DNA of 64,000 bases, taken from Paenibacillus physcomitrellae (lineage in GTDB: Bacteria; Bacillota; Bacilli; Paenibacillales; Paenibacillaceae). The stretch lies in assembly GCF_002240225.1 (NCBI RefSeq), contig NZ_CP022584.1, positions 3,270,594 through 3,334,593 on the forward strand, written 5' to 3'. The translations under genes and the position numbers were made by a program. Below, piece after piece: positions 31,384 to 40,570 of this stretch (within the stretch, counting starts at the first letter, position 1; every line of letters begins with the position of its first letter). The notes below the pieces were generated by a model. It did not search any database, was not told where the DNA came from, and worked only from the letters and a program-made list of their open reading frames with translations.

Positions 31384-34056
31384 ATGTTAAAGAGATTCAC
31401 TCTGCACAAGTTGATCGTTTATTTTCTTACTCTGTCGTTAATCGCTATGCAGGCGCATTTTTCCCCGTCTGCCTTTGCGGCATCCGCAGTTTATGAAGCC
31501 GAATTGGCTGTGTTGTCCGGCGGCGCTGCTCAAGCCGGCGACCATACAGGTTATACGGGAAGCGGTTTTGTGGGCGGGTACACCGATGGCAACAAAGGCA
31601 GTGCTTCCACCACCTTTTCTGTAAGCGTTTCCCAAGCGGGGGATTATACAGCTGAGCTCCGGTATGCCAACGGCACCGGCTCGGCCAAAACACTCAGTCT
31701 CTACCTTAACGGAGCCAAACTTAAACAAATCTCGCTGCCGGCTACTGCGGATTGGAATGCGTGGGGCACACAATCGGAAATGGTTCAGTTGAATGCGGGC
31801 AGTAACACGCTTGCCTACAAATTTGACACTTCCGATACAGGCAATGTGAATTTGGACCATTTATCGCTCAGCGCTTCGCTGGGAACCAACCTGGCTTTCG
31901 GTAAATCCGTTACGGCAAACAATAATTACCCCGGCTTCTCAGCAGCCAATGCGGTAGACGGTAACAGCTCCACTTATTATGAGGGGGCAGCGAGCAGTTA
32001 TCCGAACACGCTGACCGTTGATCTGGGAAGTGTGCAAAATGTGGATACGGCCGTACTCAAGCTGCCGCCCTCATGGGGGGCGAGAAGCCAGACGTTCTCC
32101 ATACTTGGCAGCACCAACAATTCAACCTACAGCACGCTTGCGGCCTCCAAAGCTTATACGTTTGACCCGGTTTCCAATAATACGGTTCAAGTTTCTTTGA
32201 CGGCTGCGGCTGTCCGGTATGTAAGAGTGAGCTTTACGGCTAACACGGGGGCAACCGGCGGCCAGGCAGCAGAGTTTGAGATTTATAATACGGGTTCGGC
32301 CGCGCCTAGTCCGTCTCCTAGTCCTTCGCCAACACCAACACCAACACCAACACCAACACCGTCCCCAGGCACTTACGGAGCGACCATGCCTTATGACACC
32401 TTTGAAGCCGAAGACGTGTCTTACACAGGTACTGTCATCGGCCCGTCTACTATGGCGGGGGACCTGGCATCAGAGGCATCTGGCCGGAAAGCGGTCAAGC
32501 TGACCTCTGCCGGACAATATGTGCAATTCACGCTGGCTAAAGCAGCTCAAGGCTTAACCATCCGCTATGCCATTCCGGATAATGCCGCCGGTACGGGCAT
32601 CGATTCGGCTATCAGCCTGTATATTGGAGGTACTTTGTACAAAGACGTGAACCTGACGTCCAGATATACCTGGAATTATGGGGAATGGAATACGGAAGGC
32701 GGACAAATCAGATGGTCCAACAATCCAAACGCCGTTTCTACCACGCCGCACCACATGTATGACGAAGTTTCGGTTCTGCTGGATCGATCCTACCCGGCGG
32801 GCACCGTAATCAAGCTGCAGCGGAACTCTTCGAACCTGAATTTCGGATCGGCGGCATACGTGGCCATCGACCTGCTGGAGGCAGAGGCTGTTCCGGCACC
32901 GTTAACGATGCCTTCAAACTACGTGTCCATTACCGAGTACGGCGCTTCTGCCAATGACGGCGCAGATGACACGGCTGCCTTCAACAGTGCCGTCAATGCC
33001 GTCAAGAATTCCGGCGGAACGCTGAAAGGCGTCTGGATTCCGGCAGGCACTTTTACACTGAACAACGGCACCAAAGGAGCGGGCTATGACGGTACAGGAA
33101 CCCGGCTCTACCTGGATAGCGGCATATCCGTCAAAGGTGCAGGCATTTGGTACTCCACGCTTTCGGGCAATTATGCGGGATTTTATTTGCGGGGCGGCAA
33201 TGTCACCTTGTCGGATTTCAAAATTAGCGCGAACGATATCATCCGGGATGATTACAACGGCGTCTCGGGCATTGAAGGGAACGGCACAAATGCAACACTG
33301 ACCCATCTGTGGATCGAACATACCAAAGTTGGGATTTGGCTGACCAATCAAACGAGTGGAGCGTCCGTCTCGAACAACCGAATCCGGGATGTCTGGGCGG
33401 ACGGCCTGAACCTTCACTATGGCACCTCCAACACAACGGTGACCAATAACTCGATTCGCAACAGCGGAGACGATGGCATGGCCATGTGGTCCGATACCTA
33501 TTTGGATACAAACAACACGTTCAGCTATAACACCGTACAGCTTCCAACCTTGGCCAATAATATTGCCGTTTATGGGGGGAAGGACAACCAGATTATCGGC
33601 AACCTTGTGACGGATACCGTGCTGAGCGGCTCGGGGATTTCCTTTGGCACGAACTTTAATCCGCCGTCTCTGACCGGAACGCTGACCATTCAGAACAATA
33701 AGCTGCTGCGGACAGGTTCGATGCATCGGGATTACGGGTATCAGATAGGCGCCATTTGGGCTTATTGGGTTAATAACAACGGAAAAGCCCAGAATCTGTC
33801 CGTGACCGTATCCGGCAATACGATTCAGGACAGCACCTATTCCGGCATTTTTGTGGAGGAGCCGGCACCCGGCATTTCAATCCAGTATGCTTCTAATACC
33901 ATTTTGAATGCTGGCACTTACGGAGTATACATCCGAGGATCGGCTTCGGGCGCTTCAATCTTCACGAACAATACGGTAAGCGGAGGAGCGCCTTCCGGAC
34001 TACTGAAGAACGACTCTCCGAATTTTACGGTTTCAGGTACGGGGAATAGCTGGTAA
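31384..34056 (+). CDS. Secreted GH87-like alpha-1,3-glucanase/mycodextranase with carbohydrate-binding modules
   Basis: A signal peptide (MLKRFTLHKLIVYFLTLSLI, cleavage near AFA-AS) is followed by a CBM6/CBM35-like beta-sandwich (about 30-165), an F5/8 type C (discoidin) domain (about 170-310), a Pro-Thr/Ser linker encoded by ACACCA hexamers, another CBM-like domain (about 330-505) and a parallel beta-helix (about 515-890). The helix contains DGLNLHYGTSN and SGDDGMAMWSD, the Asp-rich turns that carry the acid residues in GH87. GH87 enzymes hydrolyse fungal or bacterial alpha-1,3-glucan. The start at 31384 is fixed by AAGGAGG; an ATG at 31321 is less likely. Length about 890 aa. Monocistronic; fungal-wall attack or alpha-glucan scavenging is plausible. 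Confidence 0.8.
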   Translation: MLKRFTLHKLIVYFLTLSLIAMQAHFSPSAFAASAVYEAELAVLSGGAAQAGDHTGYTGSGFVGGYTDGNKGSASTTFSVSVSQAGDYTAELRYANGTGSAKTLSLYLNGAKLKQISLPATADWNAWGTQSEMVQLNAGSNTLAYKFDTSDTGNVNLDHLSLSASLGTNLAFGKSVTANNNYPGFSAANAVDGNSSTYYEGAASSYPNTLTVDLGSVQNVDTAVLKLPPSWGARSQTFSILGSTNNSTYSTLAASKAYTFDPVSNNTVQVSLTAAAVRYVRVSFTANTGATGGQAAEFEIYNTGSAAPSPSPSPSPTPTPTPTPTPSPGTYGATMPYDTFEAEDVSYTGTVIGPSTMAGDLASEASGRKAVKLTSAGQYVQFTLAKAAQGLTIRYAIPDNAAGTGIDSAISLYIGGTLYKDVNLTSRYTWNYGEWNTEGGQIRWSNNPNAVSTTPHHMYDEVSVLLDRSYPAGTVIKLQRNSSNLNFGSAAYVAIDLLEAEAVPAPLTMPSNYVSITEYGASANDGADDTAAFNSAVNAVKNSGGTLKGVWIPAGTFTLNNGTKGAGYDGTGTRLYLDSGISVKGAGIWYSTLSGNYAGFYLRGGNVTLSDFKISANDIIRDDYNGVSGIEGNGTNATLTHLWIEHTKVGIWLTNQTSGASVSNNRIRDVWADGLNLHYGTSNTTVTNNSIRNSGDDGMAMWSDTYLDTNNTFSYNTVQLPTLANNIAVYGGKDNQIIGNLVTDTVLSGSGISFGTNFNPPSLTGTLTIQNNKLLRTGSMHRDYGYQIGAIWAYWVNNNGKAQNLSVTVSGNTIQDSTYSGIFVEEPAPGISIQYASNTILNAGTYGVYIRGSASGASIFTNNTVSGGAPSGLLKNDSPNFTVSGTGNSW

Positions 34057-34109
34057 TAGCTTGGAGCAAAAGATAAACAACAGGTTACACAGGCTGAATA
34101 AATAAACGG

Positions 34110-34151
34110 AAAAACGGACTCTTGAGGGAACCCCCCTGAGAGTCCGTTTTT
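34110..34151. terminator. Bidirectional terminator between GH87-like and MFS genes
   Basis: AAAACGGACTCT and AGAGTCCGTTTT pair, with an inner AGGG/CCCT, and T/A tracts follow on both strands. Confidence 0.88.
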
Positions 34152-34190
34152 AATTGGTCTTGATACTGGCTGCTACTATAAAGACTTCAG

Positions 34191-35534
34191 TCAAAGCTGC
34201 TTCTCCCGCAGCACCTGCGCCGGCCGAGGTCTGCCTTTTGGTGTTCTTTCGGTAGATAGGTACAGGTGGATGGTAAACAAACAGCAGAGAAGAAGTACCC
34301 CTCCTACCAGCCAAAAGGAGGTCCGCAGACTCGCGAAGCCGGTGAACAGGCCGAACAGCAGCGGATCCATTAACTGGGCCGCCCGATTGGACATCAGCCG
34401 GAGTCCGATTCCAACGCCCCGTTCATCGGATTGGGTGGACTGGGCGATCATGGATAGGGTCATGGGCTGATTGATGCCGAGAGCAAGGCCTGTAAAGAAA
34501 ACTAATCCGGCCATCAAGTAGAAGTTCGTGATCAGCGGTGTAACAAACAGCAGGAGCAGGGAGACAGCGTAGGTTGAAATCAGCAGCCAGCGGAAATGGA
34601 TTTTACGGATAAGCCACGGATAAATCGGACGGACAAATAACGCAGACAGAGCGCCGACCGAGACAATCAGCCCGACCTTGGTGTTCGTAATGCTCAGGGT
34701 TTCCAAATGAATGGGTAGGTAAGCGGTACGAACGTCGACAATAAACAAGGAAATGAAGGTTGTAAGCAGAATGACGGCAAAATGGCGATTTTGCAAAAGG
34801 CTTAGACACTTGCTTAGCACTCCGCTAAGTGGGGAGGACGAGGACAAACGAGCTTCGCGAGATGGGCTTTGCCGGTTTATAATGTTCGGCAAAAGCTCGT
34901 CGGCTTCTGAAGAGGAGCAAGATTTGCTTTGCCCTGTCTGAGAAGTTGTGTCAATCTCTTTGCACTGCCAGGAGGTGCCGATCAGTAGCAGACTGCTCAG
35001 CGCGTATCCGGCAAAAACCATGGAGTAGCCGTAATGCTCCGACAAGAAACCGGAGACAATCGGCGCGATCATTTGTCCGATGGCCATGTAGAGGGAGAAG
35101 GTGGCGAACTGGCTTTCATGGCTCTGCTTCGGCCCTTCGGTAATCAGAACCTGAACGGCCAGCCAGACGGCCATTTGCCCCAATCCGGCCAGCAGCTGGG
35201 CTAGCCCGAGCAGCCAGGGGCCCCACGAGAACCACGAGGAAGCAAAGTACAGCAGACCGCTCGTCAGCATTAAGACGGAACCAGCCCGCAGCACGACCGT
35301 CCTGCCCAATTTGTCTGCGATGAAACCGCCGGGAATGGCGGCGAGAAGCGGCAGGAAGGCGTAAATCGCAAGGACAAGGCCGACGGCAAAACCCTTCATG
35401 CCCAGCGAAGCGGCATAGAGGGAGATGATCGGTCTGGTCAGTGAGAAAGCGAACCAGTATAAGCCGCAGGATAACGAAATCCAGATGGGGTTATAGCGGC
35501 TGGAGGATGGAAGGGAAGGTGGGGGAGCGGTCAT
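34191..35534 (-). CDS. Major facilitator superfamily transporter
   Basis: The 447-aa protein has 12 predicted membrane segments split by a central cytoplasmic loop (about residues 195-240) rich in Ser/Glu. The N-terminal half has the MFS loop motif GGFIADKLGRTVVLRAG. It looks like a drug/metabolite exporter of the MFS_1 type. AAGGAGG lies eight bases before the ATG. It is the last gene of a minus-strand series with an ABC importer and a cysteine hydrolase, but a terminator-like hairpin precedes it, so it may be a separate unit or get reduced read-through. Substrate unknown. Confidence 0.85.
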   Translation of the reverse strand: MTAPPPSLPSSSRYNPIWISLSCGLYWFAFSLTRPIISLYAASLGMKGFAVGLVLAIYAFLPLLAAIPGGFIADKLGRTVVLRAGSVLMLTSGLLYFASSWFSWGPWLLGLAQLLAGLGQMAVWLAVQVLITEGPKQSHESQFATFSLYMAIGQMIAPIVSGFLSEHYGYSMVFAGYALSSLLLIGTSWQCKEIDTTSQTGQSKSCSSSEADELLPNIINRQSPSREARLSSSSPLSGVLSKCLSLLQNRHFAVILLTTFISLFIVDVRTAYLPIHLETLSITNTKVGLIVSVGALSALFVRPIYPWLIRKIHFRWLLISTYAVSLLLLFVTPLITNFYLMAGLVFFTGLALGINQPMTLSMIAQSTQSDERGVGIGLRLMSNRAAQLMDPLLFGLFTGFASLRTSFWLVGGVLLLCCLFTIHLYLSTERTPKGRPRPAQVLREKQL

Positions 35535-35574
35535 GGTCGTGCCTCCTTGGCTTCAAAGTGGGATAAACCCAAAG

Positions 35575-35611
35575 AAAAACGGAGCTCCCAGGGGACCGGG
35601 ACTCCGTTTTT
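35575..35611 (-). terminator. Terminator after the cysteine hydrolase gene
   Basis: AAAAACGGAG (35575-35584) pairs with CTCCGTTTTT (35602-35611), with an inner CCC/GGG. It separates the ABC-hydrolase operon from the MFS gene on the minus strand. Confidence 0.8.
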
Positions 35612-35635
35612 GCTCGATTCCTTGGCTGCGTTCCC

Positions 35636-36388
35636 TTACACGGTGACATTGCTGCTGTCTGCTGGGAATGCGATTTTATGATCGTGCAGGCCTTGTTCGG
35701 TTTGCAGTAAGTAGCTGACGGCCTCCTCTGTCTTGATGACATCGGCATACTTGGCGTTCATATCAAACAGATTGATCGCATGGGAGGCCTGGCCGCGGTC
35801 AAACGTACATTCCTCAACGATGCCGACGTTGAAATTATAAGAGAAGGCGTCGATGACGCTGGCTCTGACGCATCCGCTTGTTGTTGTGCCGCAGATGAGC
35901 AGGGTATCGATCCCGAGATCGGTAAGGAAGCCAAGTAGAGGTGTCCCGTGAAACGGAGACGGCTTCAGCTTTTCGATGACAATATCACTGGACTGTGGCG
36001 CGATTTCGCGGACAATTTCGTTGCCGCCAAATCCAGGAATGCCTTTCTTTTCTCCGGAACGGCTGTTCTTGCGTCTCCAGCCTCCTGCATCAAAGCCGTC
36101 GGAGCGGCGGTCAATTCCGGTGGAATAGAAAATGGGAACCCGCTGCTCCCGTGCAGCTCCCAGCAGCTTCTGAATGTAAGGGATCGCTTCCCAGGCATCT
36201 TCCCCGCAGCTGTTGCGCCAGGTCTGTACAGAATCGAGAATCGGCTCTTTGATATGCCCGCAGAAGGCATAGTTGACATCCACGACCAGCACAGCCGGCC
36301 GCTTGCCAAATCCACCCTTCACGTCATATCCTGCGCTTCCAAATACCAGCTTGTCGCGATCTGTTAAGAAGTTATCCCAGACTTTCAT
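35636..36388 (-). CDS. Isochorismatase-family cysteine hydrolase (N-carbamoylsarcosine amidase-like)
   Basis: The 250-aa alpha/beta hydrolase belongs to the isochorismatase/nicotinamidase superfamily. The catalytic triad is visible as Asp in LVVDVNYAF, Lys in EKLKPSPF and Cys in TTTSGCVRAS. The acidic insertion RRSDGFDAGGWRRKN and long N-terminus resemble N-carbamoylsarcosine amidase and maleamate amidase branches, which release ammonia (and CO2) from small amides. AAGGAGG precedes the ATG. It lies 30 bp after an NMT1-type binding protein gene, in one operon with its transporter, so it probably hydrolyses the imported compound. The exact amide cannot be named. Confidence 0.85.
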   Translation of the reverse strand: MKVWDNFLTDRDKLVFGSAGYDVKGGFGKRPAVLVVDVNYAFCGHIKEPILDSVQTWRNSCGEDAWEAIPYIQKLLGAAREQRVPIFYSTGIDRRSDGFDAGGWRRKNSRSGEKKGIPGFGGNEIVREIAPQSSDIVIEKLKPSPFHGTPLLGFLTDLGIDTLLICGTTTSGCVRASVIDAFSYNFNVGIVEECTFDRGQASHAINLFDMNAKYADVIKTEEAVSYLLQTEQGLHDHKIAFPADSSNVTV

Positions 36389-36418
36389 TCGTTCATCCTC
36401 CTTAAATTAAATGATGAT

Positions 36419-37459
36419 TTATTTGACGAAACGGGTGTCGATAATATCGTCGTACCCGATCGTATCGTCTTTCAGCAGGCCGGCGGCCTGGACGACCGCC
36501 AAAGCATTTTTGACGGATTCCTCGGTAATTTGGCCGGTATATTCCCACAGCTGATCTTTGTAAGAGCGGTCGATGGTGGCTTCCAGCAGATCAGGTTTCA
36601 TCGTAGGGAATTCTTCCTTGGCAATCTCCATGCTTTCTTCCTTGTTGTCTCTCAGGAATTCTAGGCCTTTCTGAATGCCTTCGACGAATTTCTGTACCGT
36701 ATCCGGATCTTTGGTGATATTGTCCTCTTTAATGTTGATCGTGGAGTAAGCGTATGGCCCAAGCTCCTGGGGAACATTGTAGAACGGTTCACCCCAGATT
36801 CCCTCCTGGATGCCCTGTGTCAGAACGGGTTCGCTGACAACAGCAACTTCGGCCTGCTTCTGCTGGATAACCGCAGGGATTGCTCCGTTGTCTACTTCTT
36901 TCAAAGTGAGATCCTTGCCCAGCTCCAGGCTCCATTCTTTGGCAAGATAGCGGATGATCGAATTTGGTGTTCCTCCGTACTGAGAGACAGCTACCGTTTT
37001 GCCTTTCATAAAGGCGGCTATATCTTGACTGGGCTGCAGATCAGAACGGGCCACGAGATAGACATTTCCGCGGTTCACGATGTTGACAATAGCCCGGAGG
37101 TTCGCCCCTTTGACTTCGGCAAAGGCATTATGCTCAGGGCCGCCAATGAACCCGAAAGCCTGATCGGTCAAGACGGCATTGGTATGAGCACTTCCGCCGG
37201 AGAGCGTCACGGCTTTAACGTTCAGGCCGTCGAAGAACCCTTTGTGGATCGCAATGTAGAGGGGGAGATAACCGGTGCTGTGGACAGGTTCGGCAATCGT
37301 AATTTCTTTGGTTTGCCCGGTTTTAGACTGTCCCTCCGCACCGGCTGCCTCGGCTGTTGTCTCATTCGGCTTGGCACCTCCACATCCCGATAACAAAGCA
37401 ATGAGCAGGGTAAGGGCCAGGAACAGGGCCAAACGTGACCTGGAACTGATTTTGAACAT
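36419..37459 (-). CDS. ABC transporter substrate-binding lipoprotein (NMT1/SsuA-like)
   Basis: The 346-aa binding protein has a lipoprotein signal with lipobox LLSGCGG (Cys at residue 26) and a charged tether, then an NMT1/THI5-like domain with GYLPLYIAIHKGFFDGLNV and a glycine-rich SGGSAHTNAVLTDQAFGFIG. The family serves aliphatic sulfonates, taurine, nitrate, pyrimidine precursors and aromatic compounds. AGGAGG is eight bases before the ATG. Partner genes are the permease upstream and the cysteine hydrolase downstream, all on one strand. Substrate open; the hydrolase suggests an amide or N-carbamoyl compound. Confidence 0.88.
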   Translation of the reverse strand: MFKISSRSRLALFLALTLLIALLSGCGGAKPNETTAEAAGAEGQSKTGQTKEITIAEPVHSTGYLPLYIAIHKGFFDGLNVKAVTLSGGSAHTNAVLTDQAFGFIGGPEHNAFAEVKGANLRAIVNIVNRGNVYLVARSDLQPSQDIAAFMKGKTVAVSQYGGTPNSIIRYLAKEWSLELGKDLTLKEVDNGAIPAVIQQKQAEVAVVSEPVLTQGIQEGIWGEPFYNVPQELGPYAYSTINIKEDNITKDPDTVQKFVEGIQKGLEFLRDNKEESMEIAKEEFPTMKPDLLEATIDRSYKDQLWEYTGQITEESVKNALAVVQAAGLLKDDTIGYDDIIDTRFVK

Positions 37460-37511
37460 AGCTGCTGCCTCCTCTCTCCAACTTTTTCAGGTAGAATGGC
37501 TTCTTTATTTA

Positions 37512-38381
37512 TTATTTTTGATGCGTAAATCCCTTTAGCAAAAAGACTTCCAATCTCCCCACAAGCACGTACAGCAGCATGGAGAGGATAGATAAATTAA
37601 AGATATTAGCCCAAATAAGACTGATTTCATAAGTTTGCCCCGCGTAGAAGATCATGCGGCCGAGCCCCTGCTCAGAGCCGATATACTCCCCGACAATGGC
37701 GCCGGTGAGCGCCAAGCCAATATTGATCCGCAGTGCGGAGATCATGGCTGGAATCGCCGTAGGAACGATGACTTTGGAGAAGACCTGGAACCGGGAGGCT
37801 CCCAGTGAATAAACCATGCGGACTAGGTCTTTATCCACGCTGCGGACGCCATTATAGGTCGTAAGCGTAGTGATTACCACGGTGATTGCGAAACCCATGG
37901 CAATTTTGGAACCAATGCCGATGCCGAATACCAGCACAATGATAGGAGCGAGTGCCAGCTTGGGCATAGCCTCAAACATAATGATGAACGGCTCAAAGAT
38001 TCGCGCGTAATATTTGGACCACCAGAAGGACAAGCCAAGCAGCGTGCCTCCGGCTGTCCCGAGGAAAAAGCCGAGAATCGTTGAACGGAAAGTATAAAGC
38101 GTGTCGGACCAGACGGCTCCGGACTGGACCCCCGACCACCAGGTTCGGGCAATTTCAACCGGCTGACTCCAGAAGAAAGAGTTGATCAGCCCGGTTCTCG
38201 CCCCAAGCTCCCAAAGCAATAAAATCAACAGGAACAAGGCGATTCGGCCCACATTGACGATCCAGGGTTTGGGGGTCACCATTTCCGATTTTAAAGCGGT
38301 CGATCTGGGGCGAGGGGGCGCAATGTGCCCGATTTGTCCCAGTTTCCCGCTGTTGTCAAGCACTTCCCCATCGCTTTGCAT
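37512..38381 (-). CDS. ABC transporter permease (SsuC-like)
   Basis: The 289-aa permease has six membrane spans and the BPD_transp_1 EAA loop GASRFQVFSKVIVPTAIPAM near residue 195. An unusually long hydrophilic N-terminus of about 40 aa precedes the first span. AAAGGAG is suitably spaced before the ATG. It starts 18 bp after the ATPase stop, and its own stop is 52 bp from the binding-protein start, in keeping with one transcript of ATPase, permease, binding protein and hydrolase. Confidence 0.9.
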   Translation of the reverse strand: MQSDGEVLDNSGKLGQIGHIAPPRPRSTALKSEMVTPKPWIVNVGRIALFLLILLLWELGARTGLINSFFWSQPVEIARTWWSGVQSGAVWSDTLYTFRSTILGFFLGTAGGTLLGLSFWWSKYYARIFEPFIIMFEAMPKLALAPIIVLVFGIGIGSKIAMGFAITVVITTLTTYNGVRSVDKDLVRMVYSLGASRFQVFSKVIVPTAIPAMISALRINIGLALTGAIVGEYIGSEQGLGRMIFYAGQTYEISLIWANIFNLSILSMLLYVLVGRLEVFLLKGFTHQK

Positions 38382-38399
38382 GTTTGATCACTCCTTTGT

Positions 38400-39212
38400 T
38401 TATGAATGGGTCGTCTGCGCAGCTGTCTCCAGCTGATAAGCTTTCATCGTTTCCTCTGAAAGCGTTCGGAGCGCTTCCTCCTTAAGCTCGATAAATTTAG
38501 CCGAGGTAATAATCTGTGGTTTGCGGGGGCGAGGCAGGTCAATAGTCAGATAGCGTTTGATGGTGCCAGGTCTGGAGGTCATGATGTAAACCTCGTCGGA
38601 TAGGTAAATGGCTTCCTCCATGTCATGCGTGACAAAAAGGATTGTTTTTTGAAAATCATCCCAAAGGTCAAGCAGCCATTCCTGCATCATGGAGCGGGTT
38701 TGGGCATCCAAAGCACCGAAGGGTTCATCAAGAAGAATGATGTCGCGATCATACAGGATGGTTCGCAGCAGGGCTGCCCGCTGGCGCATGCCACCCGACA
38801 GCTGAGCCGGGTAATGATGTTCGAAACCTTTTAATCCGTATTTGTGCAGAAGTGGAAGTGCTTTGTTCTTGGCTTCTCTTCTGGGCATCTTCTGAATTTC
38901 CAGCCCAAGGATCACGTTATCCAAAATAGTTCTCCAGGGGAGAAGAAGGTCTTTCTGCAGCATGTAACCGGTAATTCCGGTAAGCCCATCCACACGATTT
39001 CCGTTAACATAGATAGCACCCTCCGAGGTTTCCACCAGACCGGAAATGATGTTGAACAGCGTGGATTTGCCGCAGCCGCTCGGTCCAACAATGCTGATAA
39101 AACGATGATTGGGAATCCGCATCTCAACAGGTCCAAGTGCTTTTACGGTTGTGCCGTCAGCCGCCTTATAGGTTTTGGCTACATTTTCTAATTCCATCTT
39201 ATATAGAGCCAT
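38400..39212 (-). CDS. ABC transporter ATP-binding protein (SsuB-like)
   Basis: The 270-aa ATPase has Walker A GPSGCGKST (about residues 42-50), Q-loop GYMLQKDLLLPW, signature LSGGMRQR, Walker B IILLDEPFGALDAQT and the switch His in FVTHDMEEAIYL, the SsuB/TauB/NrtD-type set. AAAGGAGG lies nine bases before the ATG. It is the first gene of the importer operon, 156 bp downstream of the end of lysR, with a hexamer repeat in between. Confidence 0.92.
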   Translation of the reverse strand: MALYKMELENVAKTYKAADGTTVKALGPVEMRIPNHRFISIVGPSGCGKSTLFNIISGLVETSEGAIYVNGNRVDGLTGITGYMLQKDLLLPWRTILDNVILGLEIQKMPRREAKNKALPLLHKYGLKGFEHHYPAQLSGGMRQRAALLRTILYDRDIILLDEPFGALDAQTRSMMQEWLLDLWDDFQKTILFVTHDMEEAIYLSDEVYIMTSRPGTIKRYLTIDLPRPRKPQIITSAKFIELKEEALRTLSEETMKAYQLETAAQTTHS

Positions 39213-39308
39213 CTCTCCACCTCCTTTGTGTTAAGTGAATAGTAATATATATTACACAAATGAGGTGATAAGGAGTCTTAATGTTAGTTTTTATTACATT
39301 AATATCTC

Positions 39309-39368
39309 GTATAAGGGTAAGGGTAATGGTAATGGTTAAGTTGGAGTTGAAGATGAAAGTAGAGTTTG
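39309..39368. repeat. Hexanucleotide array abutting the lysR stop codon
   Basis: Ten hexamers, GTATAA, GGGTAA, GGGTAA, TGGTAA, TGGTTA, AGTTGG, AGTTGA, AGATGA, AAGTAG and AGTTTG, end exactly where the stop codon of the minus-strand lysR begins (39369). They lie between lysR and the ABC operon. Confidence 0.8.
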
Positions 39369-40292
39369 TTATCCAAACAGGCTGTCGTTCCGGTAATCCT
39401 CCACTTGTTTGCGAATCAGGGCCTGAAGACCGGGGAGGAGATGAAGGATATTTTCCGATAAAGAGAGTGGGTAAGCGCAGTAGAAGCTTTGCTTTAAACG
39501 GAATTCAGGGAGAGGGATAATATCGATCGCATCATGGCTGCCTGCTGGCCAGAGGGAGGATACGGGCAGGAAGGAGCAGCCGCCTCCTTGAGCGACCATC
39601 TGACGGACCAAATGGGAAGTATCGACTTCAATCAGCTTCTGAGGGTAAATCCGCTGCGGGATGAACAATTTGTGCTCGAGCAGCTCACGCAGCGGCATTT
39701 GCCGTTTGAGTAAAATAAATGGAACTTCCCGAAGATAGGTGGCCAGGCTATGAAAGCGGGGGAACCCGGCTTGTTTGGGGCCGATAAATACTAGAGGTTC
39801 TTCGAATAACTCTACTGTCCGAATTTGAGGGAGCGGCGTAAACACCTGGTTCACAAAAGAGATGTCCAGCTCCCCTGCCACGCTTCTTAGAGTCAGATCA
39901 AGCGATTGTCCGGTACTGATCTTCCATTGGATATCGGGAGCCTGCTCCTTCATGAATTGAAGGATGGCCGGCAGCATGATATGGGTTAAGGACTCGACGA
40001 TGCCGATTCTCAATTTGTTATCCTTTTGGGCAGGAAACGGCCCGGTAATTGCTTCCCGGCCAGCCTCAAGCGCACTGAGTGCATACTGGGCGTAGAAATA
40101 GAACTTGGTTCCAGCTTCCGTCAGTACCGCGCCCGAACGTGTACGGCTAAATAACGGGACGCCCAGTTCTGACTCCAATCCAGCGATTCGAAGACTGACT
40201 GCCGGCTGGGTCAACGCTACATAAGGGGCGGCTTTCCGCATGCTTTTGCTTTCGGCTACAGCGATAAACACTTTGAGATCAAGCATGTCCAT
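39369..40292 (-). CDS. LysR family transcriptional regulator
   Basis: The 307-aa regulator has the LysR N-terminal winged helix (about residues 1-60, with VALTQPAVSLRIAGLE) and a periplasmic-binding-like effector domain (about 90-295). GAGGAGG precedes the ATG. It lies upstream of, and on the same strand as, the NMT1-type ABC importer and cysteine hydrolase operon, and is the obvious candidate to activate it in response to the imported compound or its product; this is inferred from position. Confidence 0.9.
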   Translation of the reverse strand: MDMLDLKVFIAVAESKSMRKAAPYVALTQPAVSLRIAGLESELGVPLFSRTRSGAVLTEAGTKFYFYAQYALSALEAGREAITGPFPAQKDNKLRIGIVESLTHIMLPAILQFMKEQAPDIQWKISTGQSLDLTLRSVAGELDISFVNQVFTPLPQIRTVELFEEPLVFIGPKQAGFPRFHSLATYLREVPFILLKRQMPLRELLEHKLFIPQRIYPQKLIEVDTSHLVRQMVAQGGGCSFLPVSSLWPAGSHDAIDIIPLPEFRLKQSFYCAYPLSLSENILHLLPGLQALIRKQVEDYRNDSLFG

Positions 40293-40429
40293 GGTGCTCT
40301 CCTCCTCTGGGTGGAATAACTTGACGGCATAGGATTTATGAGCTCATTTTACATGAAAAACGGAGGTTAAACAGTCGATAATTATGAATATCCCTTTATT
40401 ATTATTTTACCGGTGTTCATTGAACATAG

Positions 40430-40481
40430 AGAAAGAGACACGGCCTGACAAGATCTGTCTTGTGGGCGCGTGTCTCTTTCT
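40430..40481. terminator. Long terminator-like hairpin between lysR and the chemoreceptor gene
   Basis: AGAAAGAGACACG (40430) and CGTGTCTCTTTCT (ending 40481) pair perfectly over 13 bp, with GACAAGA/TCTTGT stacking inside. There is no clear T-tract, so termination efficiency is uncertain. Confidence 0.65.
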
Positions 40482-40510
40482 GTTTCTCTACTCTTATTGC
40501 TTTGTCCGAT

Positions 40511-40570
40511 TCTTTATTCGCTTGCTTTGTCGCTTTCTTTATTGCTTTCTTTATTGCTTTCTATATCGTT
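40511..40570. repeat. 12-bp tandem repeat across the chemoreceptor stop codon
   Basis: Five 12-mers (plus-strand phase TCTTTATTCGCT, TGCTTTGTCGCT, TTCTTTATTGCT, TTCTTTATTGCT, TTCTATATCGTT) encode on the minus strand the tail [14 protein letters not shown] and include the TAA stop at 40514-40516. A weaker continuation goes on after the stop. Confidence 0.85.
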
